Shown in pieces: positions 36,256-43,795 of a stretch of 53,087 nucleotides of DNA. The notes below the pieces were generated by a model, which did not search any database, was not told the DNA's origin, and saw nothing but the letters and a program-made list of their open reading frames with translations. This DNA is from an uncultured Bacilli bacterium (GTDB taxonomy: Bacteria > Bacillota_I > Bacilli_A > RF39 > UBA660): positions 1 to 53,087 of the forward strand of contig CAKPOS010000011.1 of assembly GCA_934176955.1 (NCBI GenBank), in the 5' to 3' direction. Each line of letters opens with the position of its first letter. The first letter of the stretch is position 1. The position numbers and the translations under genes were made by a program.

Positions 36256-36645
36256 ATCATTTATTGTTTTTTCTACTTTTTTCCTTTGCTCATATATTCA
36301 TTTAAAGTAAATACTTCATTTATATATACCTCTCTAATCCTATCAAATTTAGATTTTTGGCTCTTTAATTCTTTTTCTAATTCTTCTTTTGGATTTTCTA
36401 TCTTTTGTTTAATCATAGGTAAAAAGTATTGATTAACAATAGAATCATATTCTACGATTGAATCCATGTATTCAACTATTGTTTTTTCTATTTCTGATTC
36501 TTTAAAACTAATCTTACAATCATGACAATAATAGTAATAATATGAATTACCATTTTTCTTTGTAGTTGCTTTATCTCCTAATATCTTTTACATTTAGGAC
36601 ATTTTAGTTTTTACATAAATAGATAAGTTAAATTAGTATGTCCTA
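36212..36645 (-). pseudogene. Large serine recombinase relic (element C)
   Basis: Pieces in different frames match the element B recombinase: the zinc-ribbon region (CHDCKISFKESEIE, with GDKATTKKNGNSYYYYY), YDSIVNQYFLPMIKQKIENP, and then NDLETKLNENEVCEKL after a frameshift in an A run near 36272. The whole catalytic N-terminal domain is deleted, joined directly to the upstream small-ORF relic near 36645, and the C-terminal third is replaced by unrelated sequence. It cannot be active. Confidence 0.85.
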
Positions 36646-36763
36646 TCTTTCTAATACTACCATTTTCTATGATAGGTGTAGTATTACAAAAATCACATAT
36701 AACATTTAATCTAGAAACTAATGATTCATCAATCTCAATTTCTTCTTTAATTATTTTTATCAT
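36645..36763 (-). pseudogene. Relic of the conserved small ORF next to att (element C)
   Basis: About 120 bp match the start of the 92-aa gene at 47475-47753 (the codons for CDFCNT, GSIRKI and the ATG region including the GGTTGGTGTCTATGAT-like start). The reading frame is cut by the deletion at 36645. It shows that element C had the same gene order as A and B. Confidence 0.75.
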
Positions 36764-36834
36764 AGACACCAACATTTCTATGATTTTTTCTGAAAATCAA
36801 AAAAAATCAATCATTTCTGATTGATATCTATCTA

Positions 36835-36871
36835 AAAGTTCGAATAGTTCGAACAGATTCGTCAATGGTGC
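36835..36871 (-). repeat. att-like site, C/A boundary
   Basis: A 37-bp sequence identical at 36 positions to 47826-47862. It contains TTCGAATAGTTCGAA (two TTCGAA palindromes) and ends ATGGTGC, which at the other copy is the 3' end of tRNA-Leu. Bases after it (CTCAAAGGGAC) loosely resemble the tRNA's T-arm side. Confidence 0.8.
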
Positions 36872-36950
36872 CTCAAAGGGACACGTTTGGAAATTTTTAA
36901 TTAAGGTTAATTTCTATAACAAGTATACTATATTTTCTTTAATAATTAAA

Positions 36951-37856
36951 CTATTTTTTCTTTCGCTTTTTAACAAAGTAATAACTTCCATAGCCGATAC
37001 CACCAATTGTTGCCAATCCTAATATTGCTCCCATTGTTTCATCGATCTTTGTATATTTATTAACTTTTAATTCGTATTTTACTTCAGTACCATCTTCTGC
37101 TATCACCGTAAAAGTTACAATATTTTCTCCAGATTTTAAATCTTTATCTCCATCAACTTTAACTTGTGAAGCTTTATCTTCTAATTCATATTTATAATTT
37201 AGATTTTTTGTATCAGAAGAAACATTAACATCTGCTTTTCCAAGAATAAAATTTATTTCTTCATCATCAACGAGTATTTTTACATTTGTATTATTACTTA
37301 ATTTTTCTCTATCAACTACTAAACTATAGTTCTTCACATCACCGTTTTCTGCTGTAACTTTTATATCAATAGTATTTATTCCAACACGTAAAGAATGATT
37401 GTCAACATTAGAAGTAGCCTTACTATCATTCGTTTCTACTAAAATATTTATTTTTTCATTTTTAGTTTTGTAATTCATTTGATCGGATATTTTAATGCTT
37501 TCCCCATCAATAGTAATTGACTTTAAAGTATTATCACTACTTTTAGGGCTAGATTTTGGAGCGGTTGTTTTATTATTAGAACTACTACTAGAATTAGTAT
37601 TGGAACTATTGCTAATTAAATTACCATCAGAGTCAAAAGTTTGTCCTTTTGAATTTGTATAGGTATTTCCACTATGACAGTGATATTCGCCACTGCTTAA
37701 TCCCCATTTTGCACAATTGGTATTACACTTATGACAACCGCTACCATCAGTTCTTCCAGGATGTGCTAAAACTATATTAGGATTAAATAAAAATATACTA
37801 CAAAAAATAAATGCAATTACCGTTCTTTTCTTCATAAATATACACCTCACTATCAT
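36951..37856 (-). CDS. YHYH/cadherin-like surface protein
   Basis: 301 aa. Signal peptide (residues 8-31, ending VLAHPG). Residues 32-65 form a YHYH-type Cys/His module (HPGRTDGSGCHKCNTNCAKW ... GEYHCHSG). A Ser/Asn linker is followed by two cadherin-like beta-sandwich repeats (SITIDGESIKISDQM ... NGDVKNYSLVVDRE, and LDKASQ-like VDGDKDLKSGENIVTFTVIA with a final EDGTEVKYELKV). A TM plus KKRKKK anchors the C-terminus. It is probably a metal-binding or adhesive wall protein carried as cargo of element A. It overlaps the 69-aa gene by 4 bp. Confidence 0.8.
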   Translation of the reverse strand: MIVRCIFMKKRTVIAFIFCSIFLFNPNIVLAHPGRTDGSGCHKCNTNCAKWGLSSGEYHCHSGNTYTNSKGQTFDSDGNLISNSSNTNSSSSSNNKTTAPKSSPKSSDNTLKSITIDGESIKISDQMNYKTKNEKINILVETNDSKATSNVDNHSLRVGINTIDIKVTAENGDVKNYSLVVDREKLSNNTNVKILVDDEEINFILGKADVNVSSDTKNLNYKYELEDKASQVKVDGDKDLKSGENIVTFTVIAEDGTEVKYELKVNKYTKIDETMGAILGLATIGGIGYGSYYFVKKRKKK

Positions 37857-38062
37857 TTAAACAAGTCGAATATACTAAAACTTGTTTTTTTATAAACTTT
37901 ATTATAAATTGATTTTTTTGGATTTGTTACTAAGCCAGTTCCTTTCTTTCCATAAAATGGATTAACAGATTTTTTCAAACTTCTTTTTAATTTTCCAGTG
38001 GTTCTTGCTTTTAAACTTTTTTTAATGCTAGGTTTTCTAATTCCAAATTTCATATATAACAC
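37853..38062 (-). CDS. Small basic protein, 67-69 aa
   Basis: MKFGIRKPSIKKSLKARTTG then KLKRSLKKSVNPFYGKKGTG: strongly basic, with a P-F-Y-G-K-K-G-T-G turn. Similar short proteins occur in Firmicutes mobile elements, but no function is known to me. The better start is the second Met (AAAGGAAAG lies upstream). It is the first gene after the promoter at 38127-38155 and is translationally coupled to the YHYH protein. Confidence 0.6.
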   Translation of the reverse strand: MLYMKFGIRKPSIKKSLKARTTGKLKRSLKKSVNPFYGKKGTGLVTNPKKSIYNKVYKKTSFSIFDLFK

Positions 38063-38126
38063 ACTTTCCTTTTATCTATCACTAACATTTCTATTTGTAA
38101 AATGATAACTATTTTTACCTACATAT

Positions 38127-38155
38127 ATTATAACACTATTAAAGTTTATACTCAA
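38127..38155 (-). promoter_or_regulatory. Promoter of the element A cargo operon
   Basis: TTGAGT, a 17-bp spacer and a perfect TATAAT on the minus strand, 65 bp before the 69-aa gene. The XRE gene starts in the opposite direction 75 bp away, so it may act on this promoter. Confidence 0.75.
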
Positions 38156-38229
38156 TACCTCTACAGGACTTTTTAGTTACCGGACATAAAAATATTTAAA
38201 TGAAACAATATAATCATGAGGTGATTACA

Positions 38230-38478
38230 TTGACTACTTTTAAAAGAAACTTTTCTTTCAATAAAAATATAAAGGAAATTGTTTCTAAAAATATAAAAAA
38301 ATATAGATTAGATGCAGGCATAACACAAGAGCAATTAGCGGTTGATATAGGCAAATCATATGATTTTGTCAGAAGATTAGAATTTAAAAAGGGAGAAATT
38401 GGCTGTTCTTTAGATACGTTATACAAAATATCTGTTGTATTGAATCAACCAATGGGAAAATTTTTTGAAGAAAAATAA
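38230..38478 (+). CDS. XRE-family helix-turn-helix regulator
   Basis: 82 aa from TTG at 38230 (GAGGTG six bases upstream). The HTH_3 core is KKYRLDAGITQEQLAVDIGK then SYDFVRRLEFKKGEIGCSLD, followed by helices LYKISVVLNQPMGKFFEEK. Single-domain XRE proteins of this type repress element genes. It is the only plus-strand gene of the array and is divergent from the cargo operon. Confidence 0.88.
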   Translation: MTTFKRNFSFNKNIKEIVSKNIKKYRLDAGITQEQLAVDIGKSYDFVRRLEFKKGEIGCSLDTLYKISVVLNQPMGKFFEEK

Positions 38479-38756
38479 AATGTGTCTTTCGCAAGATTAG
38501 AATATTTATTATACCATGACACGTTTTCGTTTGCGATAGCAAATGAAAGTACCGATAGACTTTTATGAATTTATTTTCATTACAAAGTTTTGAAAATAAA
38601 TAATTGTAGCTTATTGCAATCAAAAAAATATTGTCTGAATGATTAGTTCTTGCTTAATTATGTTTTAGGGTTTCCAAAGGTACTCCTTTGGCACACATAT
38701 CGTTATTGGCTCCCCCAATAGCGTAGTGTGTTACGGTTTTGGAATAAACGGTCTAT
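38479..38756. other. Non-coding transfer region of element A
   Basis: No gene. It holds a 10-bp inverted repeat (ATTTATTTTC 38571-38580 with GAAAATAAAT 38594-38603), a CCAAAGG-TACT-CCTTTGG hairpin at 38674-38691 and the oriT. The hairpins next to the nick resemble termination or recognition structures of transfer origins. Confidence 0.5.
38691..38745 (+). other. oriT: oriT of pMV158/MobV type
   Basis: CGTTATTGG-CTCCC-CCAATAGCG is a stem inside CACAC...GTGTG, ending in TAGTGTG|TTA. TAGTGTG/TTA is the nick sequence of the MobM/Pre (MobV) relaxase family, and the GCACACA...TAGTGTGTTA arrangement matches the pMV158 oriT. The predicted nick is between 38730 and 38731 on the plus strand. The adjacent gene encodes a MobV relaxase, though broken. 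Based on sequence match to the known motif. Confidence 0.85.
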
Positions 38757-38790
38757 TAAAGACGAGCATTTGAAATTTGCTCGTCTTTTT
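38757..38790. terminator. Bidirectional terminator at end of mob
   Basis: AAAGACGAGCA and TGCTCGTCTTT form an 11-bp stem with an 8-nt loop and T runs on both sides, directly after the relaxase reading frame. Confidence 0.9.
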
Positions 38791-40021
38791 AAATATCAAA
38801 ATCTTTATCATCATATTCATAATTTTTTGTATATAAATAATCATTTATTTCTTGCTCTTTACTTGTATTATTTGCTATTTCGTGTAAATCAAAATTATCA
38901 TATAATTCTTGATTATAGTATTCTTTTATTTCCGATACAACATCATCTTTATCTTTTTCAGTACCTATTTTAAGTAATCTATGGAAAAACTTTTTTAAGG
39001 TTTGTAAAATACTATGTAAGAAATTATGTAATCGATTATTTTCTTGTTGTAGTTTTTCATTTTGATATTCTAGTTTTCTAACTTCAACTTGAATATTCCT
39101 TTTTTCATTTTCTAAATCTTTATAACTTTTTGTATAATCAGTAAGTTCTTTAAATAATGCTTGATTATTTGGAATTTCTTTTATTACTTGTTTTGATGTA
39201 TTCATAAAGTGATTAAGAGTATCATAAGTGTCTTTATCAATTTTAACTTCTTTACCGGTTTAGAAGTTTTTAATTTGTCTTCTAATTCTTCAAAATCTCT
39301 AGTCATAAGATAATTTTGTTTTTCTAATCTATTATCTAGTTTTTTAGTAATCTTCTTAAATTCTTTTATTGAAATATGCTCGTTATCGCTGTTTTTAATG
39401 CCTCTTTCTAGGTTGAAGCCATTATATTAGTCTTTGATAGTATTTGTCTTGAAGTGTGCTTAAATGGGCTTTATCTTTGATGTATTGCTTTTTAGATATA
39501 GTATATTTTTCAGTATTAGTTCGTTTATCAAATTTTCTAACTAAAGGTACCACTACACAATGAATATGTGGTGTCTTTTCATCTAAATGTAATGTAGAAT
39601 GTAATACCTGTTCTTTTGTATAACCTAAATCTTTATAAACAAATTCCATACAAGTATCTGCCCATTTTCTTATTTGCTTTTTATTCATACCCTTAAAGAA
39701 ATCATTATCACTAGTAAATAAAAGTTCATCTGCGACTACATTATTAGAATCATCTACCATTTGTTTAAATGTTTTCTTTCTGTCATCTCTCATAGTTTCC
39801 ATTCGTTTATCGTGTTCTTTTTTATATTCACTAGTTAAGTTATAAAATCCTTTAATGTATTTTTCAGGGAGTGTGACTAAATCAATATTATTTTTAGTTT
39901 TTGTAATATCAATATCAGGATTAGATTTATATGCTTTTTTCTCTCGTTTATTGTGTGATCCAATTTGTGCAAGGTCTGATAGTTTATTTATAGGTTCTAC
40001 TCTAAATATTGCATAACTCAT
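38789..40021 (-). pseudogene. MobV/Pre relaxase, two frameshifts
   Basis: The N-terminal 199 codons are MobV (Pre/Mob family): motif HLDEKTPHIH with His145, Asp147, Glu148, His152 and His154, the metal and catalytic centre. The frame stops at 39422. It resumes one base off (YNGFNLERGIKNSDNEHISI) and shifts again near 39250 at an A run (KTSKPVKK/KIDKDT) into a coiled C-terminal part (EKRNIQVEVRKLEYQNEKLQ). Repaired, it would be about 410 aa, a normal size. It overlaps the recombinase stop by 4 bp. Confidence 0.85.
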
Positions 40022-41819
40022 TTTTCAATACCTACCTTATCTGCATAAATACAAGTTATAGGTGGCACCGGAACTTCTATTACACCAAAACTATCTACTT
40101 TGTTAATTCCTTTTTTATTGACTAAAGGTATTAATTTTAATGGTTCATTAAATGGATTTTCTCGTGTATATTTCAAACAAAATTGATGGTCATTATATTT
40201 TTCTTTCTTAATTTCTTGATAATCAATTGGATAATTAACTTGAAGTCTTTTAATATGATTTTCTACTTCTTTTCTAGTCATAGGAGTACAAACTTCAACT
40301 TGTATTGTTTCGCCATTTGCATTAATATCTTGAAATCTATTAATAGCCCCTTTATTAAATAAATTAGCATATTCTTCTATAAATGTTTTTCTGAAATTAA
40401 TTTGTTTTATTTCTAGCTCGTTATCATCTTTCTCAATTACCTCAATGGATTCAATATAACTCATAATTAAATCTTGTTTTTCACTTATAGAAAGTTCATT
40501 CCATTTAATCTCAAAACTACTTTGATAAAGAGGATTGATTAAACATTTAATACTTTCTAAATCTCTTTTTAACATAATATCTTCAAATGTAAAATTGTAT
40601 TGGTCTAGTTCTTGTTCCTCTTTTCGCTTTAATTCAATATCTTTAATCCTAGTTTCTAAATAATCTTTATCTTGTTTATATTCTTCCATATCAATAATTT
40701 TATTTAAGTAAGCATCTTTTAATCTAGTTATTTTATCTTTTAAAGTGTTTATTTCTTTAGATAACAATTCGTTTGTGTTTTCTACTTTATGTTTTAATAG
40801 TGGAGCAAAGAACTGTCTAACAGTTATATCGTATTCAATAATCGTAGTAATTTGTTCTATTAATAACTTAATTAATTTGTCTTCTCTTATATATGCTTTA
40901 CATTCATTACATTGATAATAAATATATTTCTTTTTCTTTCCTCCAGGTGCTTTACAAGCCATTATTTTATGACAATGTGGGCATATAATCTTTTGAAAGA
41001 AGATGTAATCATTTCTTCTAGTATAATTACGAGTATTCTTTCTTGATTGCTCTTGACAATCTTCCCATAACTTTTTGCTTATTATAGGTTCAACTACATT
41101 TTCATATAAAACTGGAGTTCCATTTCTACCACCACTTATAAAATCTCCTTTATAAAGTGGATTAGCAAGTATCTTTTGTATAGTAGTATCATACCATTTT
41201 TTATTTAATACCTTTTCTTTATTAAAGATATTAGCAATTTTTTGATAACTATTCCCTTTTAAATATAAATCAAATATTCTTTCTACAATTTCACTTTCTG
41301 CTGGATTAATGATTAGTTTTTTATTATCTCGCATAAAACCCAATGTTTTTCTTACTGGAATGTGTCCATCTTTTATTGCTACAACCATTCCAAATTTTGT
41401 TCTCTCTGAAACTCTTTCTATTTCTAATTGTGATAATACTGTTAGCATTCTTACAAAGAATCTACCATTTGCTGTTGACGTATTTATATCATCCATAGCA
41501 CACTCTAAACTACATTCATATTTTTCAAGTTCTGTAATTAATACTTCTAAATCTCTAACGCTTCTAGTTAGTCTATCTAATTTATAAGCAACTATGACAT
41601 TAACATTATGATTTTTAACATCTTCTAACATTTTTTAAATTGTGGTCTATGTTCCATATCTTTTGCACTTATTCCAGCATCTTCATAAACTCCATAAACA
41701 TTATAATCTCTAAACTTACATAAATCTTTCAATTTTTCTAATTGTTCTCCTAAAGAATAACCTTCTCTTGCTTGATCTTCAGTAGAAACACGACAATAAA
41801 TTGCTGCATTCTTTTTCAA
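40018..41819 (-). pseudogene. Large serine recombinase, single frameshift (element A)
   Basis: The first 64 codons hold the resolvase active-site segment AAIYCRVSTEDQAREGYSLG (catalytic Ser). They end at KKC-stop where an A run (AAAAAA) lost one base; the next frame continues MLEDVKNHNVNVIVAYKLDR LTRS, the rest of the resolvase domain. Then follow the recombinase domain, a zinc ribbon (CPHCHKIMACKAPGGKKKKY), a coiled coil and a C-terminal DNA-binding part. Combined length is about 600 aa. It is inactive unless the frameshift is a sequence error or bypassed. Confidence 0.88.
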
Positions 41820-41841
41820 TATTCATTCCTCCTTTTTATCT

Positions 41842-41893
41842 AAAAAAGAGGAGTCAAAAGCATTAGATAAAACTAATACCTTTAACTCCTCTT
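41842..41893 (-). terminator. Attenuator terminator upstream of element A recombinase
   Basis: On the minus strand AAGAGGAGT pairs with ACTCCTCTT, with an inner ATTAG/CTAAT stem, followed by TTTTTT. Its 5' arm is inside the leader ORF and the leader stop codon is in the loop. The recombinase ribosome binding site (AGGAGG) follows 10 bp after the T run. Confidence 0.8.
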
Positions 41894-41931
41894 GAATAGT
41901 AATTGTTATTTAATTTTAAGTATTTAATCAT
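41863..41931 (-). CDS. Leader peptide, 22 codons (element A)
   Basis: AGAGAGG lies 7 nt before an ATG that opens 22 codons ending ...YYSRGVKGISFI and TAA. The codons for SRGV form the 5' arm of the terminator at 41842-41893 and the stop lies in its loop. A ribosome held near the end of this ORF would block terminator folding and let transcription enter the recombinase gene. The short size, strong ribosome binding site and position are those of attenuator leader peptides. The inducing signal is unknown. Confidence 0.7.
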   Translation of the reverse strand: MIKYLKLNNNYYSRGVKGISFI

Positions 41932-41991
41932 AGTAGTACCTCTCTTTCTAATAAAGACGATACTGCCTATCTTTTATTGGCTTATATAATA

Positions 41992-42294
41992 TTATTTTTT
42001 TATTTTAATGTCAATATGTTTAGTTTTATTTTCTTTAATATGTATTTCAAATTCATTAAAAGGTATTGAATTTTCTATGGTATTAATATAAATATCATTA
42101 CATTCATTAAAGAATAGATAGGTTATATTATTAATTACTAACTTATGTGGCTCAATATAAGCAATATTAGTTTTAGGAATATGGATAATATTACCTTTAA
42201 TAATTTTTGATTTAATATTTAAAAATCTAAGTGTATTTTTTATTCGTTTTTCTAATACCTCATCAATTTCTAATTTTTCCTTTATTATCTGCAT
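41992..42294 (-). CDS. Conserved small ORF beside att, element A
   Basis: 100 aa from MQIIKEKLEIDEVLEKRIKN (AAGGAG 10 nt upstream). It is homologous to the 92-aa protein of element B: (K)xTNxxYIEPHxxxINN-I-x-[FY]L-F-N and xEIYIN are shared. A small beta-rich domain with a helical N-terminus, no recognised family. In both elements it lies between the att site and the recombinase leader. A recombination directionality factor or att-binding accessory protein is a reasonable guess. Confidence 0.6.
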   Translation of the reverse strand: MQIIKEKLEIDEVLEKRIKNTLRFLNIKSKIIKGNIIHIPKTNIAYIEPHKLVINNITYLFFNECNDIYINTIENSIPFNEFEIHIKENKTKHIDIKIKK

Positions 42295-42356
42295 AACTAA
42301 CCAACTCCTTTCAAGCATATAAAAAAGGTTAACCGAAATTAACCTTTCATATATTT

Positions 42357-42391
42357 AAAGTCGATTAGTTCGACTAATTTCCCTATGGTGC
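42357..42391 (-). repeat. att-like site, A/B boundary
   Basis: AAAGTCGATTAGTTCGACTA... ending CTATGGTGC aligns with the 37-bp sites at 36835 and 47826, with several changes. The ATTAGT-TCG-ACTAAT palindrome replaces the TTCGAA pair. It separates the end of element B cargo from the start of element A. Confidence 0.65.
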
Positions 42392-42416
42392 CATTGTCGT
42401 AGTTATCTACAAATTT

Positions 42417-43724
42417 TTACTTGCTATTATCAATTCTTTTAACTAAAGACATACTTTTGCTATTAGTTCGTGATGCTAAAATACCATTAATTTCTTCTAG
42501 ATCCTTATCTCGCTTATCAAAATCTACATCATCAAATACCTTTGGATATTCTAACTTTGAGATTCCATCTTCAACAACCCATCCATTAGGCAATTCATAC
42601 ACCTCAAAGAAACCAGAAGATTCAGAATAATGAAGTAATCTTGTTCTATTAGAAATTGTTTTATAATATTCGTTTAATTCAAAATTACCTCTACAATCTT
42701 CATGTGCAAGTCCAGAAAACAATCCATCTCTTACACTCTTACCACCAAAATTACAACCGACTATATTTCTAATAACATTTACACTTGTGTTTACTACTAC
42801 TGTTTCTCCATCTTGAATAGTAACTTTACTTTCAAAACTACCATTATCTAGCATAGTGAAAGGCATTATTGATTTACAATTCGTTTGTTCCTCTTTTTCA
42901 TTATTCCAATAGTGATTATAATCTTTTTCTTCATAAATAAGGAATGTTCCTTGAATACTTTCTGTCAAATCATAAATCCCAACAGAACTGATATCAAAAT
43001 CTCTAGCACCAAATCTACGACTATTATATTTATAACCTGTTGTTAAATCTTGGTCAGTATCTGTTTTTGGTGCAATATTAGAACCTTCTGGTCTTAATAA
43101 ACCATCCACAAACATAGATTCATTAAAATAAGATTTAAGGCTTGATTCTTCTTTTTCCTCTTCTTTTTCAGTTCTAATTAAAGTTCCATCTTTTTCTAAA
43201 AATGTAGTTTTAATAAAAGGTGAATTTTTCATAACATAATTAAATCCTTCACATTGTTGTTTTACAAGTTCATAATCTTCTAATGAACCTTTAACTAAAA
43301 ACTCTATTGCATTATCAGAACTATTGTATTTAATTTTTATAGGGCGTCCACCTAAAAATGCTTGTAATTTCTCAATATATTCTTTAATATCAATAGGACA
43401 ATGATCAGGTAATTCAAATGATTCCCATAAAGAACTGGCTTCTCTTGTTTTTGGTAAACTACTATACATTACATTAATATATCCAACTGGTCTTGGCTCT
43501 TTATAAGCATTTACCCAACTCATATCCCAATGATTTAGATTTGAAATGTTGAGACCTTCCTCTAAAGCTCTTTGATAATCTTCAACCGAAACCGAAACAA
43601 GTTTATTACATCCATAATCTTCAAGTTCAGTTTCAATTTCTAAATTTTCAGATAATAACTTATTGAAACGTGGTGCTATTTTTTTATCATAAATCAAAAA
43701 CACTGATTTTTTTTCTTTTAACAT
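42417..43724 (-). CDS. Unknown 435-aa cargo protein of element B
   Basis: A soluble protein with no signal peptide. The N-terminal part (SVFLIYDKKIAPRFNKLLSE ... ALEEGLNISNLNHWDMSWVN) is alpha/beta. A Glu-rich linker sits near residue 190. The C-terminal half has many aromatic beta strands (TFLIYEEKDYNHYW, VVNTSVNVIRNIVGCNFGGK). It lies between the relaxase and the att site, the classic cargo position, with AAATTTATC before ATG and no good ribosome binding site except GGGGGG 8 nt away. Function unknown; defence is possible but unsupported. Confidence 0.6.
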   Translation of the reverse strand: MLKEKKSVFLIYDKKIAPRFNKLLSENLEIETELEDYGCNKLVSVSVEDYQRALEEGLNISNLNHWDMSWVNAYKEPRPVGYINVMYSSLPKTREASSLWESFELPDHCPIDIKEYIEKLQAFLGGRPIKIKYNSSDNAIEFLVKGSLEDYELVKQQCEGFNYVMKNSPFIKTTFLEKDGTLIRTEKEEEKEESSLKSYFNESMFVDGLLRPEGSNIAPKTDTDQDLTTGYKYNSRRFGARDFDISSVGIYDLTESIQGTFLIYEEKDYNHYWNNEKEEQTNCKSIMPFTMLDNGSFESKVTIQDGETVVVNTSVNVIRNIVGCNFGGKSVRDGLFSGLAHEDCRGNFELNEYYKTISNRTRLLHYSESSGFFEVYELPNGWVVEDGISKLEYPKVFDDVDFDKRDKDLEEINGILASRTNSKSMSLVKRIDNSK

Positions 43725-43795
43725 GATAAATTTCCCCCCAATCTGTTAAGTACCTACTAGTATACATTATTTTTTAATAAAATCAACATTTTTAA

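Larger units (their letters stand above)
36872..42391. mobile_element. Element A: serine-recombinase mobilizable element, partly decayed
   Basis: Bounded by att-like sites at 36835-36871 and 42357-42391. From right to left it holds a small conserved ORF, a leader-peptide attenuator, a large serine recombinase (frameshift), a MobV relaxase (two frameshifts), an oriT, an XRE regulator on the other strand, and a two-gene cargo (69-aa and YHYH surface protein). The order matches element B. It could be mobilised only if recombinase and relaxase are supplied in trans. Confidence 0.75.

Noticed and set aside
38789..39205. Separate 138-aa protein
   Set aside because: It is the C-terminal coiled part of the frameshifted relaxase, joined in frame after two one-base corrections.
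42417..43724. Cargo as a nuclease or toxin
   Set aside because: No catalytic motif was seen that would support it.
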